A program made the translations under genes and the position numbers. DNA of 64,000 nt from positions 9,164,501 to 9,228,500 of the forward strand of contig NC_036447.1 in the NCBI RefSeq assembly GCF_002775205.1, read 5' to 3'. Shown piece after piece: positions 1 through 11,240 of this stretch. Position 1 is the first letter of the stretch; every line of letters begins with the position of its first letter. The notes under the pieces were generated by a model. The model searched no databases. It was not told the DNA's origin and was given only the letters and a program-made list of their open reading frames with translations. The stretch is from Xiphophorus maculatus (lineage: Eukaryota > Chordata > Actinopteri > Cyprinodontiformes > Poeciliidae).

Positions 1-429
1 GTCTATTCTTGCTCACTCAACACAAAGTATGATAGGTCTTCCATTTTATATTAATCCTGTTCATGGTCATGTGGAGCTGAATGGGCAAAAGGAAAGCTAT
101 ACCATCATAAATCACAGTAATGATGGGAATTCAGCAGGTTCTCTTATGGCTTGGTTCACTAAAAAGACCTAACGTCTTTAGCCTCTGAATAACTCCTCAA
201 GTTTTTTGCTTCTGAAATTAGTTTATTGCTAAATTGATATTAAAATATGCTTTTTTAAAAACTTACATTTTAAAGAAAATTACCTAAAATTGCCTACATT
301 TCTCAATGTTGTTAGATTTAGATTAAATAATCATCACCAAACAAAATATGAAACCAAAGATTTAATGTTCAGCTGTGATGGGTGGAGTTTATTTTTTTTC
401 ACCTGACTTTCCATGAATTTTTTATCGCT

Positions 430-620
430 CTGAACCAACAGAAACTTTTGAGATAACTTATGGCTGCTTCGGCTCTCCGTCGCCTCTCTCCCTCGTCAAC
501 ACGCTCAGGTCTCCCACAGCGACGAGTCGGACTCGAGCTAAGACGCAACCGCTTCTGTGTCGGACGGCGACGGCTCCTCTTCTGTTTTTCTTAAATCTCT
601 CTTTTTGAAGATGAGCTCAG
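430..620 (+). other. CpG-rich block, possible terminal exon
   Basis: This block is far richer in CpG than the AT-rich DNA on both sides. After a pyrimidine tract and an AG at about 508, one plus frame reads VSHSDESDSS and then stops. After that stop the same frame continues with further Ser/Asp-rich codons. It could be the last exon of a gene starting outside the window, or a decayed fragment of an acidic protein. I do not recognise the gene. The short acidic peptide and the CpG content are what is seen; coding status is inference. Confidence 0.2.
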
Positions 621-710
621 TGTTCATACAGAATTTGGTGGAAAATAATAAAAACAGCTTATTGTCAGTTCCAGGTTTCATTAGACTAACTAAGAGGACA
701 ATTGTGAATA

Positions 711-854
711 ATGCCAAAGGAAGGAAATAAACTATTTTACTGGGGAGCTGTCTCTGTTGACATGCAGAAAGAGGATATAACTCTGGAGATGTTGGAACAT
801 TACTTTAATTCCTGTCCTCCAGGTGAGAGCAGGTTGTTGAGAAGAGATCCATGA
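711..854 (+). CDS. Short unassigned ORF (47 aa)
   Basis: An ATG-initiated 47-codon frame contains the stretch KEDITLEMLEHYFNSCPPGE, which looks coding in composition. A possible splice donor (CCAG then GTGAGA) lies at the Pro-Pro codons, so it could be one exon rather than a full gene. No family could be assigned. There is no promoter or polyadenylation context, so it may equally be chance or a relic. Confidence 0.15.
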   Translation: MPKEGNKLFYWGAVSVDMQKEDITLEMLEHYFNSCPPGESRLLRRDP

Positions 855-3800
855 ACAGTTTCTATGGATGAAAACACATGATGATTAACATAAAAACCTC
901 AAGGATTGAGGGTTTTATTTATTTCACATCTTGTCTACATGTAAAGATCGGAAGATGTGAATACAAAAGACAGCAAAGAGCTGATAGACAGCTTAGCTGG
1001 TCTCTAATCCCATCAAACATTTATATATTTTCTACACCTTCTTCATTGGCATAACTGTTTTAGTTGTGAACATCTAACAAACGACAGCATGGTTAAAGTT
1101 AAATAAAAATGAATTGATAAGCTGAAAATGATTCAAAATAAATGCAGCTGTTCTGTGGAAAATAAGCACCAGCTGCAACATCAGTTGTTTTTTCCACCTT
1201 ATTTATGATTGGCATTTTGTACTTTATCTTTCTTTTTTTATCCACTTTGTAAATAAGTTTGCTAAGCTCAGTTTCCATGGAAACACAGATTTTCAAATGT
1301 ACCTACCTGATCCTGAAGCACTTATCATTTATGCAAAGTTGTTGAAATTAAATGCTTTGTGTAATTTAGAACAAGCAGCTCCAAGGCTCCTCTCTTTTTT
1401 TATGTCTTTTGTTATTTTGACCAACGAATGTTTTTCTTTTGATGTTCAAATCAAAAACAAAAATCTGAAAGTAACATGTCCCTGAGCAAAAATGCTACAG
1501 GTTCCACTTTATTTCCATCTTTTCAGTGGTAAGTTTGTTTGATTATATTTTTACAGAGACATTATTTCAACAAATATTGACATTAAATTCTAAATTCCAA
1601 TTTAGAATACAGATTTTACCGTATTTATACGCTAAATTTCTGGCAACCACAGCTGCTGGTATATTACCATAAATTAGGGACATTTTTTTTGTGTGGTTTG
1701 TGACAAATAATTTCTTGATATTTTTGTCTTCCTTAGAGAATGGCTAAGCTGATATGTGTCATTTATTAATTATAAAGTCATTAAATTCCCTCAGAGTGCT
1801 ACAACTGAACTACTGAGTGAAATTTAAAATAGTTGTGTTCAGTTCTTGAATAGATTTAAACTGAGTCCCATTTGTAAAGCTGTAAATAGCTCTCTCCACT
1901 TTTGTAAACATCTTGTGAGAAGAGTCAGATAAAAATTCCACATTGTCATTCAATCATGCATGTCTTCTAAGAAAAGTACCCAGAAATGCAATCAAAGAGG
2001 AATTTTGAGAGGCTGATTTATAGTTATAGTCTGAAACAAATCAAAACAGTTTTAAAAAGATGGAAAACATGTCAGCCTTAGTGACACATTACTCTAAATG
2101 CCAGAGGCTGAGGAGGTGACAGTCTTCATCCACGTCTAGTTTGCTTCCTTCTCATGGAAAATTGGGATGTTGATTTTTCATGTTGTTATGAAAAAACAAC
2201 ATGTTCCTGCAACAAAAATATTCCTGGAGTATTGCTTTCTTCCATTTATGCATGTTGGAGAAATCCTTCAATCTCTAGTAGCAACCATTCGGGGGTGGCT
2301 TAACGCCCAATCACACACAGCGCCTTTTTACCCAAAGCTCCTGGGAGCTGCAATTACCAGCCGAGCTCCCATCCCACAGAGCTCCTCTTGACTAGCAGCA
2401 GCAGCAGCAGCACTTAGCAAACACCAGCTAGTGGAACTACATGTCTCCTGAGCTTTTCATGCAAACTACGACACTCCAAAGAAAGGTTGTAATCGTTCTT
2501 TGGAGTGTTATCAAATAATCATTGTGGTGGTGATTTGCTGAAGGGAGAGTATCGGAGAGGGTAATAGTGTAACCAGCGTAACCTTGGTCTTCCTCTCGGG
2601 TCTCCTCATCAGTTTCATGCCTAGAAAACATAAAAAAGGACTCAACCTGGAGGCATCCTGATCACATGCGTTAAAAATCTCAAATGACTTCTTCTTTTGT
2701 TTAAAATTGCATGAAGCCAAACCAAGCTGGCCTTAAAATGTTCATGATTAAAAGAAACGCCTTCTCCACTGTCAGTCCGAGCTGGAACTGATGAGTCCCT
2801 AATGTGTTGATATGTGGATTAGGAGCAGACAGTCCGTCGTCTGTCAAACCACTACAGGCTTTAAGATTAACAGAGAGGTTTAGGATGAGTCATCATCGGC
2901 TTTGGTTGAGCTCTGACTAAGTTTGCACCTGTACGGCAGAATACATAATCATTTAGAAGTCAAAATAAACACACAAATAATTCCCTATTTGAATATACCC
3001 ACAGTCGGACAAAACCTGAATTTTTTAGGAAGTGAAAAATGTCTTTTGTCTAAATGAAAATTGATTCACATTCTGTTTTTGATGGGTATTTATCAATACA
3101 CTAATAAAGTTGTTTTCACAAAATAATAAAAATGGAAATCATGATTTTTGCCTAACAGTTCCAATATATGATTTGAAACTATTGATGTAGGAATGCCTTC
3201 TTTTTGCTTTTTTTATTAACAATGTTGTTTTTTTTTGGAGGGAGAAACAATATTTTGATTTATCTGTATGTTCATGAACGGTCAGTAGAAGAATAAAGAG
3301 AATGACAGTAAGTAATGTATAACTACTTTAAATCCTGTTTCAAGTCATTTTTGTCATCCTTTTACCGTGTGAAACGTTGGACGCTTCGGTCCATCGCAGT
3401 GATAAATCCAACAGGATGTGACATGGTTGATTATCCAACTGTCACACTGCTGAGCCAAGTGCAAACCGACAAACCATCTGACTGCGGCTGACTCACACGT
3501 GCACAAATGCATGAAGACTCATCTGTGAGGATATAAATCCTAAAGACCTAAGGCAGTGGAAAAAATCTTTATCCTACCTGTTACCTGGAAATATTGCCAA
3601 CCAAAATTTTGACTCTTAAATAAATTAAATGGGCAAAATCAGAAAAGCAAAACTGATAACAGAGCAGACAGTGCTAGGAAAAAAATATTTTCTCTTTACA
3701 ACATATAAAAATAAATACAACAAAATACAAAACAGAATTTACTAAATGGGACACAACCTTAAGAATGTATAAACTCACACTGATATGTGTAGCATCCATG

Positions 3801-6800
3801 TTTGCTTCCATCAGCAAAGTGTCATCTGACGTCATGAATATTATAACATGGGTTTAATTACAAATTTTTTATAATTATTGAGTCAGAAGGTAATGTATTT
3901 ATTTAAATTGAGATAGGATTGAGGTAGGATTAAATAATTGTTCACTTCCTTCTGCTCTTTTTCAAACAGATAAATAATGGTAAACAAATTATTTTGTTCT
4001 TGGTTATGTATGCACACGTTTTCTCTCTCCTACTGATTGCATTTTCTTTTTGTCTTGTTTTTAAAAACCTGTTTGAAATAAATAAATCATGTCAAATGTG
4101 TGCATCTTTTCAGGGCTGTAGATGGTTCACACTGGAGTTTAATGGAGCTCACAGTTAAATTATAATGTGCACAAATGTTGGAGAAAAAACTTGAAAAAAA
4201 GCAAAAATATTAAAATTGAATATATCTGTGAAGAATTGCAATGTGAATATAGTCTGAGTTTGCCAGGAGGAAAGTAACCTTTTTATTTTACACTAAGCTA
4301 ACATTTTTGCATTGACATCAAACCATATATTCTTTTCCTTCCACTTCACAATTATACTCAGCATTTAGTTTATCCATTATATCAAACACCAATAAAATAC
4401 ACTGACGTCTGTAACCTCAAAAGCATGTGAAACCGTTCAAGTGCTGTGAATATTTTTGATATGGTGATTAAAAACAAACTTCAGATAATAAGTAACCAGG
4501 ACTTGCTGTTCAAACTTTGACTAGGTTTACTTATTGGCTTTCCAGAAATGTCTTGGCTGTGAGTCACCGTCATACAAACAGGCTTGTTTTTGAAGCCAAT
4601 AGATTAATCCACAGTTTCTGAGGTGAGTCATGATATCTAGCCGCCTGGCTGAGTGGCTTCACTTCATTTGATTATCCATTAAGAGTTCTGCATTTAAGTG
4701 GAACAGAGACAACATCTGATTAGTGGGCTTGCATTTCAAACAAAAATATTATTTGGATGATAATGAATGTCTCGTTTCACTAAAATTTAATAAAAATTAA
4801 TAAATGAGGAAGCTCTGAACTTAACAGTAGTTGAAGTAATGTTTGTAAGCTGAATTTACAATTCTCTGAAAGCACCAACCTTAAAAAGAATCTTTGTAAG
4901 AGACCTAAAATGAGTGACTGATTCCAATCTATTTTTACTGATTCTTCTTATTTTAATAAACAGAAAAAGAAATGTCCAGGAAATGGAAATAATTAATGGA
5001 AGACATAAGATGCGTAATGTGACAATGGGAGCGTTTAATATCACGAGGCATCGTTATATTAGCGCTGTCCTTTTATAACAGCATCAATTACATATCAGAA
5101 GTGATACAGCTGCATGACCTGTCCACTGTTTTGTTCCAGTCTGTATTTTAGGATGTATGTCAGTTAAGCCATAAGGATGTTTGTGACAACATCTCTATTT
5201 TTAATTCACATTCAGAGTGGGATGCCAGCCTCAGACATCCGTGATCATCCTCTGCATGCTGCTGCAGTTTCACAAAGCCTTTTCACTCCTCTCTCCCCTG
5301 GGCGCCTGTTAGGAACCGAGACAGCCTTCCAATTGTTTTGCTGAGTTTGGTTTCCAGGTCACAGACTGGAGTAGGAGACTCAGAGGTAAATCAGACGAAT
5401 GGGATAATCCAACTATTTAGTTCATGTTCTGAAAAAGATTTGTGTCTCTGTGTGAGAACTTTACTCCGCCTTCTATTTTCTATCTATTTTTAAGCTTTTT
5501 TGGGTACTTTATGTAGCAGACTCAGTTCATTCTGACGGATAAACATCCCAAACAGTAATGTTAAAAATATTTGTTCAAAAGCAAAATCTCAATTTGAAAA
5601 ATGGACATATATATATTTTTTTAAATTTACTCAAGTTACTTTTGTCTGACATCACTGAATCTGAAAGAAAAAGACAAACGGAAGAAATCTTTAAAGAAGA
5701 AAGGGCTTTTCAACAGGACTGTATATTACCACCCAGCTAATAGAAGCTTCTCCATAATATTCCTATGTAAAACATAAACTATGTAGACATTTGTTAAAAT
5801 AGTTTGAATGTATGAAAGAGTGTCCTCAGTTCTTTTAAGATTCATGTCTTCACAGACAGATTCATCTGCTAGTATTTTCTTTGACTGATGCCTTGTTTAC
5901 CTCCAGATGAGTGGTGCTCACCCCACTCATTGTCATTGCAATATCCTTTCTGAATATTGTCCTCTGAAAGTAATATGATTTACATAATTCAGAGATTAAT
6001 TGATTGTCACTCCTCTGTTTTATTCTGGGTCTTCTTTCTTTACAGTTGACCACTTCTATTAATCATCTGACCAATATTTAATCAAGTTAAAGGATACTGA
6101 TCTAAAATAGTGTTTACGGCATACATTTTAGCATGGATGATTTCATGAGGGATGCTTATTACGATTTAAGGAATGGACATGCGCGTACTTTATAAACCGT
6201 TCAGTCAGTACACATATATCCCGACTAAAAGGGTTTGTGTGTAATTAAGCTTCATGTTGATTTGTTACCCAACCATTCGACTTTGCTGCAAGTCAAGGAT
6301 AGCATCTTAATCACAGTGAAATGTAAAGTACTGTTTACATTCAGTCATCAAGGACACGATTGTCATATTGGTTTTATTTAAGCTAAGTGTTTTTAGGGTA
6401 ACATCATATCACAACACACAACATCAATGTTCTTTGAAAATGTGAATTTTGAATTTATTTGGGGGGGTTATTTATTCCATTCAGGGTCAAAATCATGCAT
6501 GGAGGCTCAAATAAATTCAGTACATGCATTCCCACTTGTATTTAGTTTAATCTCCTTCGGAAAGTGGACAACTTGGGAGTAGCATCTCTGCTCTTCTTTT
6601 TGTAATCACCTGGTGCCCCAGAACCACTGGCAGCAAAACTAAGGGTTTAATTTAAGGGTTTAGGTTAAGCAAAAAGTTTGGGTCCTCCTCCAGACCGTGG
6701 CAAAGTGAACAGTAGTCTAAATATCTTAAAATTAAAATTACATACCATTCTTTGAAATTATGTTAGAGTTAATGAGTCCAAAATATGTTCCAAAATGTTA

Positions 6801-8320
6801 TGAATATTTAATTTTCCCTCTTGAATTTTTTCTGAATCTCTTGGACTTTTCCTCTGTTTCGAGTCTCTAGCAATTCAATGAGTGTTATTAAATAAATCCT
6901 TCTTATGCTTCCAAAAAAATAAATAAATAAATAAAAGAAACTATCAGCAGCAGTCAATCATGATCACTAATGAGACGTTATTAAGTCGAGGCCTGGTCAA
7001 TGTCAATAGACATTTTAAAATGTTCAGCACCAATTATTAAAAGAGTTCAGTAAATACCTGAATGAACTTGAGCTTCTACGTGTAATTATGTCCCATGTGG
7101 ACAAATTATTTATATATATATATACCACAGTCACAATACAAAAACCCACATATATATATGTATATATACAGTATATTCTTATCTTTAAAGATAACATTTT
7201 ATGTGGTTTAATCATTACAGAATGAAAAACAAAGACTTCAACTCAGTTAAATAAAATCGATTAATATTCAGTCTCCTGATGAGTGCACATAAAATTCTAA
7301 TGCCAACATGTTTTGTTTTGTGCATTTTAGCTCATTGACTAATAAAAAAAATCTTAAACAGTTTATTTGAGGTCAACAATCATGATTTGAGCTCCACATG
7401 AACTTTTTAAAAGTTTGTGGAAAAAAGCCACCTCGACACTACAGATGGCTGCCAGAGAGAAAACCATTTCAGCATTTAGCATTCGTACGTCAGCAGGACA
7501 CAACAGAGCAACTGAGGCTGAAGAAGCGTGCGTAGCTCCAGGAAACTAGTCTAATCTGGTCAAGTATGAATGTCTTGAAAAGAGAGACAGCACTCGTCCG
7601 GGTGCACTGAAAATCTCTGCAGAGGTGATACTGTGCATCAATGGCTGTGTCACAATGCAGATAGAAGACAAGGAGCAATGGGAACCCAAAAATAGAAACT
7701 TGGAATCAAAACAACCTGCAGGATATATGGAAAATATCAGGAGACATTTTTCTTTCTTATTTTTTGTCTGTGTTTCTGCCTGTATGTCTGTATGTGGTGA
7801 GGAGAAAAGAGAGCAAGTGTAAAACATAAAGTGCAACTGGAGTTAAAATATTATTCAGCCTTTTAAATCGGACTACTACTTGGGAGCTGTGAATGGTTTT
7901 TGTTGCTGTATCACAATAATATTAGTAATAATTAAAATTTAGTGAGATCAGAGATTGTATTACAGCTATTTTACAACTTAGAGTAATTTGTTTTCTACTT
8001 TGTGGGCAAACAGTACATTTAATACCCCTATATATCCACATTTTATAATCAAATAGAGTCTTATTTGTTTCCTTTACAAACCCCACAGAGTTTTCTGCCT
8101 TTGCATCACTGAAAATCTAATTCAAAATGCAGCAAAATCCACAAGGTTATTTGGGTGAGAAAAAAAACACAGAACAGTAGAGTCCATATCTATTAACTTT
8201 TTATGAGATTAATTACATTCTTGCTGTGATTTTGCTCTTAAAAAATATTGGACACTTAAAAATGTATTATGAACAAAATTCCAAGAATTTCGGTCCCTGC
8301 TGCTACAAGTATGAGCTACA
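855..8320. other. Intergenic, no gene seen
   Basis: AT-rich sequence with no open frame that resembles a known protein and no convincing splice structure. It holds simple repeats: a CAG run near 2394-2412, AATA repeats near 6914-6933, and TA-rich tracts at about 7105-7175 that include a TATACAGTATAT motif. The stretch around 4530-4760 is less repetitive, with AP-1-like TGAGTCA and homeodomain-like TAAT sites. It could be a conserved noncoding element, but that cannot be judged from one sequence. Confidence 0.5.
7105..7175. repeat. TA-rich microsatellite tract
   Basis: Two TA runs (about 7109-7123 and 7150-7175) separated by about 25 bases. The second contains TATACAGTATAT. The same ACAG-interrupted TA motif recurs near 21835 and 25335. 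Confidence 0.7.
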
Positions 8321-8324
8321 CTGT

Positions 8325-8635
8325 TATCCTTTGCTGTATTTTCTACAGCTAAATACCACAAAATGCCCAGTAAAACTACCATAAGACATCTTTACAAGTA
8401 GTTACTGTAATTTGCATTGCATTATGGGTATAGTACATAGTATTACAGTAACTTACTGTATGTTTTGAATTTGCAGTAATTTACTGTTTACACATTACAG
8501 TAGTGGTACTGTACTTATAATATACAGTAAGAATTATATTTGATTCCCAACGGTCATCATACACTGTTAGCCTTTGCTGTATTTTGTACAGTTAAATACC
8601 ACAAAATGCCCAGTAAAACTACCATAAATAGGGTG
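8325..8635. repeat. Direct-repeat pair around TACAGTAA-type repeats
   Basis: A segment of about 60 bp with the core GCTGTATTTTNTACAGNTAA and then CCACAAAATGCCCAGTAAAA occurs at about 8327-8389 and again at about 8567-8629, nearly identical and 240 bp apart. Between the copies are several TACAGTAA/TTACTGTA motifs. Very similar TACAGTAA-rich sequence occurs on the other side of the SAMD3-like fragment (10895-11240). This suggests one repeat family brackets that gene piece. Confidence 0.6.
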
Positions 8636-9300
8636 ACCATATTTTCAGTTGGGAAAACCAGGACACATTGTAGCGAGGGGGGGGTCTGAAAGCGGGGAAA
8701 CTCTTTTGTAAATAGTAGGTAAACATACATTTGCGCTTTCGTATGTTGTTGGCGTACTGACAGCCACGCTATCTATCTTCTGATTAAGAACAGGGCTGCC
8801 CGCACTGACGCGGCTCAGGGATTACGTCACACGCAGCGCCGTGTGACGCAAATTTACAGTTAAGTCAGTACTAACAGGTGCAACTACGTACAGGTGTAAA
8901 TTCTGCAGCATTTGTACTTCAGAATTTACAGAATTTTGTAGTCATGTGAAGAAACATCAACACACAGCTAATTATCGGTTTGCATGTGGAATAGAGCAAT
9001 GTCCTGCTTCCTTCAGAACATTTTCTGCATTCAGGTCCCACATGCACAGGAGTCACCGCCATTGCAGAAGTCAGACTGAACACTTGTGGAATGTAATACT
9101 TTAAAAAATGCATTTAGCCCCACAAACTGTCATTCACATCCACTGTTTCAGAGTGGTAGCAGGATGTAGGGGTAAAATCTAGTCTAGTCTCCGGGATGAG
9201 GTTCTCAAAAACCTGTTGTAATCTGGGTGAACTGGCCCTTTAAATATAAATTACTACCAGTAATTCATATTTAAGAGAGTATTCCTTTTATGTTTTAAAG

Positions 9301-9960
9301 GTATCTTCCACCAAGATGTCTGTTGAAATGGAAATGACCTTACCCACTACACCAAGGGTAATCATGCTTGGTAAGAGGAATATTTTCTATCACTATAATT
9401 TTTTCGTAGCAATGTATGTAATTGTTATGGTAGTCTGTACTTTTACTCACTAGCGTTAGCCTGACAAGGGTTTGTCTATTTTAGGAAATAGCTTGATGTC
9501 TGCAACCCGGTGGATGGTCAGTATGGAGGAGAAGGTATTTTTCCAGCCTGAGCAACTACATGACTTTGCCAGCATCCTTGCTGTCTTTCTTGGGTCATAT
9601 TATGTCTTCAATCTGGAGTATCAGGAGTCAGCATCCACCACGCTGGAGATGATACAATGGCAAGTACTCTACACCAAGCCATTTATGAATTAAATTTAAT
9701 GACAGTTTGACTGATGATGAAGAACCATAGCTGATTGCTGTATTGTACGTCTTCATTAAAAAATACAATTAATATATTTTATTTCTGTTAAAAGATTCTT
9801 TGTGAGGATCAATCCAGATGTTGGTACCAAATGCACAGCCAAAGTCGATACAAGCCGCAAGACGGGAAGTCTTGTCAAGAGGAAAGTAGTCAGTGCCAAC
9901 TCCCAGATCACCACCTTCTTCCAACAACTTGCTGAATTTGAATGGAGGACTTCCAACTAG
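9301..9960 (+). pseudogene. SAMD3-like family 3' gene fragment, probably decayed
   Basis: Three candidate exons (9301-9370, 9485-9659, 9795-9960) join in phase to a C-terminal region that resembles the expanded teleost family annotated as SAMD3-like (sterile alpha motif domain-containing 3-like). The recognisable parts are FLGSYYVFNLEYQESASTTL and, in the last exon, FFVRINPDVGTKC followed by SRKTGSLVKRK and the ending FEW. The first two exons are joined by a normal GT donor at 9371. The second donor is GC (9660-9661), and the codon spanning that junction reads TG+A, a stop, where the family has Arg. This looks like a CGA-to-TGA transition. No SAM domain or upstream exons were found, so only the 3' end is present. 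A GTAAGT directly after the stop codon and an AATAAA-rich tail near 10660-10805 suggest remnants of the original 3' UTR exon. The family assignment is from memory of the motif pattern. Confidence 0.5.
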
Positions 9961-10894
9961 GTAAGTATTTTACCAAATGTAAATGTTTATTATTTTGTTG
10001 TCTTTTCCTCCTATCTTGCATGCTCTGACTTTACTTTAGCCTTTTTAATCTGATTTTAATGATTATTTATAAATGCCATGTGATTCCTACACAATAGCCC
10101 TTTAGAGTAGCCTGCATCTTTTCTGTGTCCGTGGTAAAAAGTGGATGTCGCTGCATCTCTTAATAAATCACAGAAATGTATAAGTGTGTAGTCGTTTAAG
10201 TGTGGTGTATTTTTATACTATGCAGTTTTCAGTTTATTAGGCACACCTTTGCAGTAATCCGTCAGCACCAACAAAATGACTAAAAAGATTGTTGTACTTC
10301 ATCGTCCCCTTGGGGACATTTGTAGTACGCAATCTTTTGAATTACTGAAGACTGACTGACTGCTTTTGCCATAAACAATCCAAAAACCTGAAGTGAAGCC
10401 AGTCCTGCTCATTCTTTATGCAGCTTCTATTATCATTTCAGTCCAATTGATTTTTTTTAAACAAATTATCAACTTAATGCTGCTTTATGACAAAGATTTT
10501 ATGCATGTGAACATTGTCACTTCAGCTTAATTTGTCAACTTCCTGTCGATTTGAAAATGTAGATAACTTCCTGACCATCTCATGACCTCCCACATTGTCT
10601 GTCTTATTCTTTACAGTTCAGCTTCCACAAGATGGATCCCACTGATTTTGTTTGACGAATAGAATAAAAGTTCTTCTGATGTAGGAAATGTGTTCTATGG
10701 TTTTGTTGTTTTACAGCACATTATATTGTATTGTGACATTGTTTTTTATGACATTGCGAATATGTAAATGGATTTTATTTCTACAAATCTGCTGAAAATA
10801 AACACCTGTTATTCACAGTACTTGGACTAAAATTTCTTTTATGAAATTTTTCGGTTTATGGTAAAATATTCTTATCTTAAAGAAATGTAAACTT

Positions 10895-11240
10895 TAATTT
10901 ACAGTAAAACTCTGACATTATGTTGTGAAACAAGTTTACAGTAGACCAGCTTTACTATAAAATACAATTATTGTATTATACTAGAAACTACATTTACAGT
11001 AATGCAGTTATAACTGTAAAGCACACTCACAGTAAAAATTAACTGTGAAATATCATAACAGTAAAGGTACTGTAGAATGGTAATTACAGTAACTTACTGG
11101 CAACACTGTTGCCAGTAAGAGTACTGTAGAATGGTAATTACAGTACCCTTACTGGCAACACTGTTGCCAGTAAGGGTACTGTAGAATTGTAATTACAGTA
11201 ACTTGCTGGCAACAGTGTTGCCAGTAAGTTACTGCAAAAC
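10895..11240. repeat. Palindrome-bearing tandem array
   Basis: Three tandem units of 54-59 bp start at 11067, 11121 and 11176, each opening with GTACTGTAGAAT. Each unit holds a 25-bp inverted repeat whose arms are TTACTGGCAAC and GTTGCCAGTAA (11094-11118, 11149-11173, about 11204-11228). Upstream, from 10895, isolated TACAGTAA-type motifs of the same character occur. No transposase is present. It is most likely the end of a DNA transposon or a satellite seeded by one. Confidence 0.75.

Noticed and set aside
7490-7836. Frames of 62-96 codons on both strands
   Set aside because: No homology or gene structure could be seen; the lengths are unremarkable for the composition.
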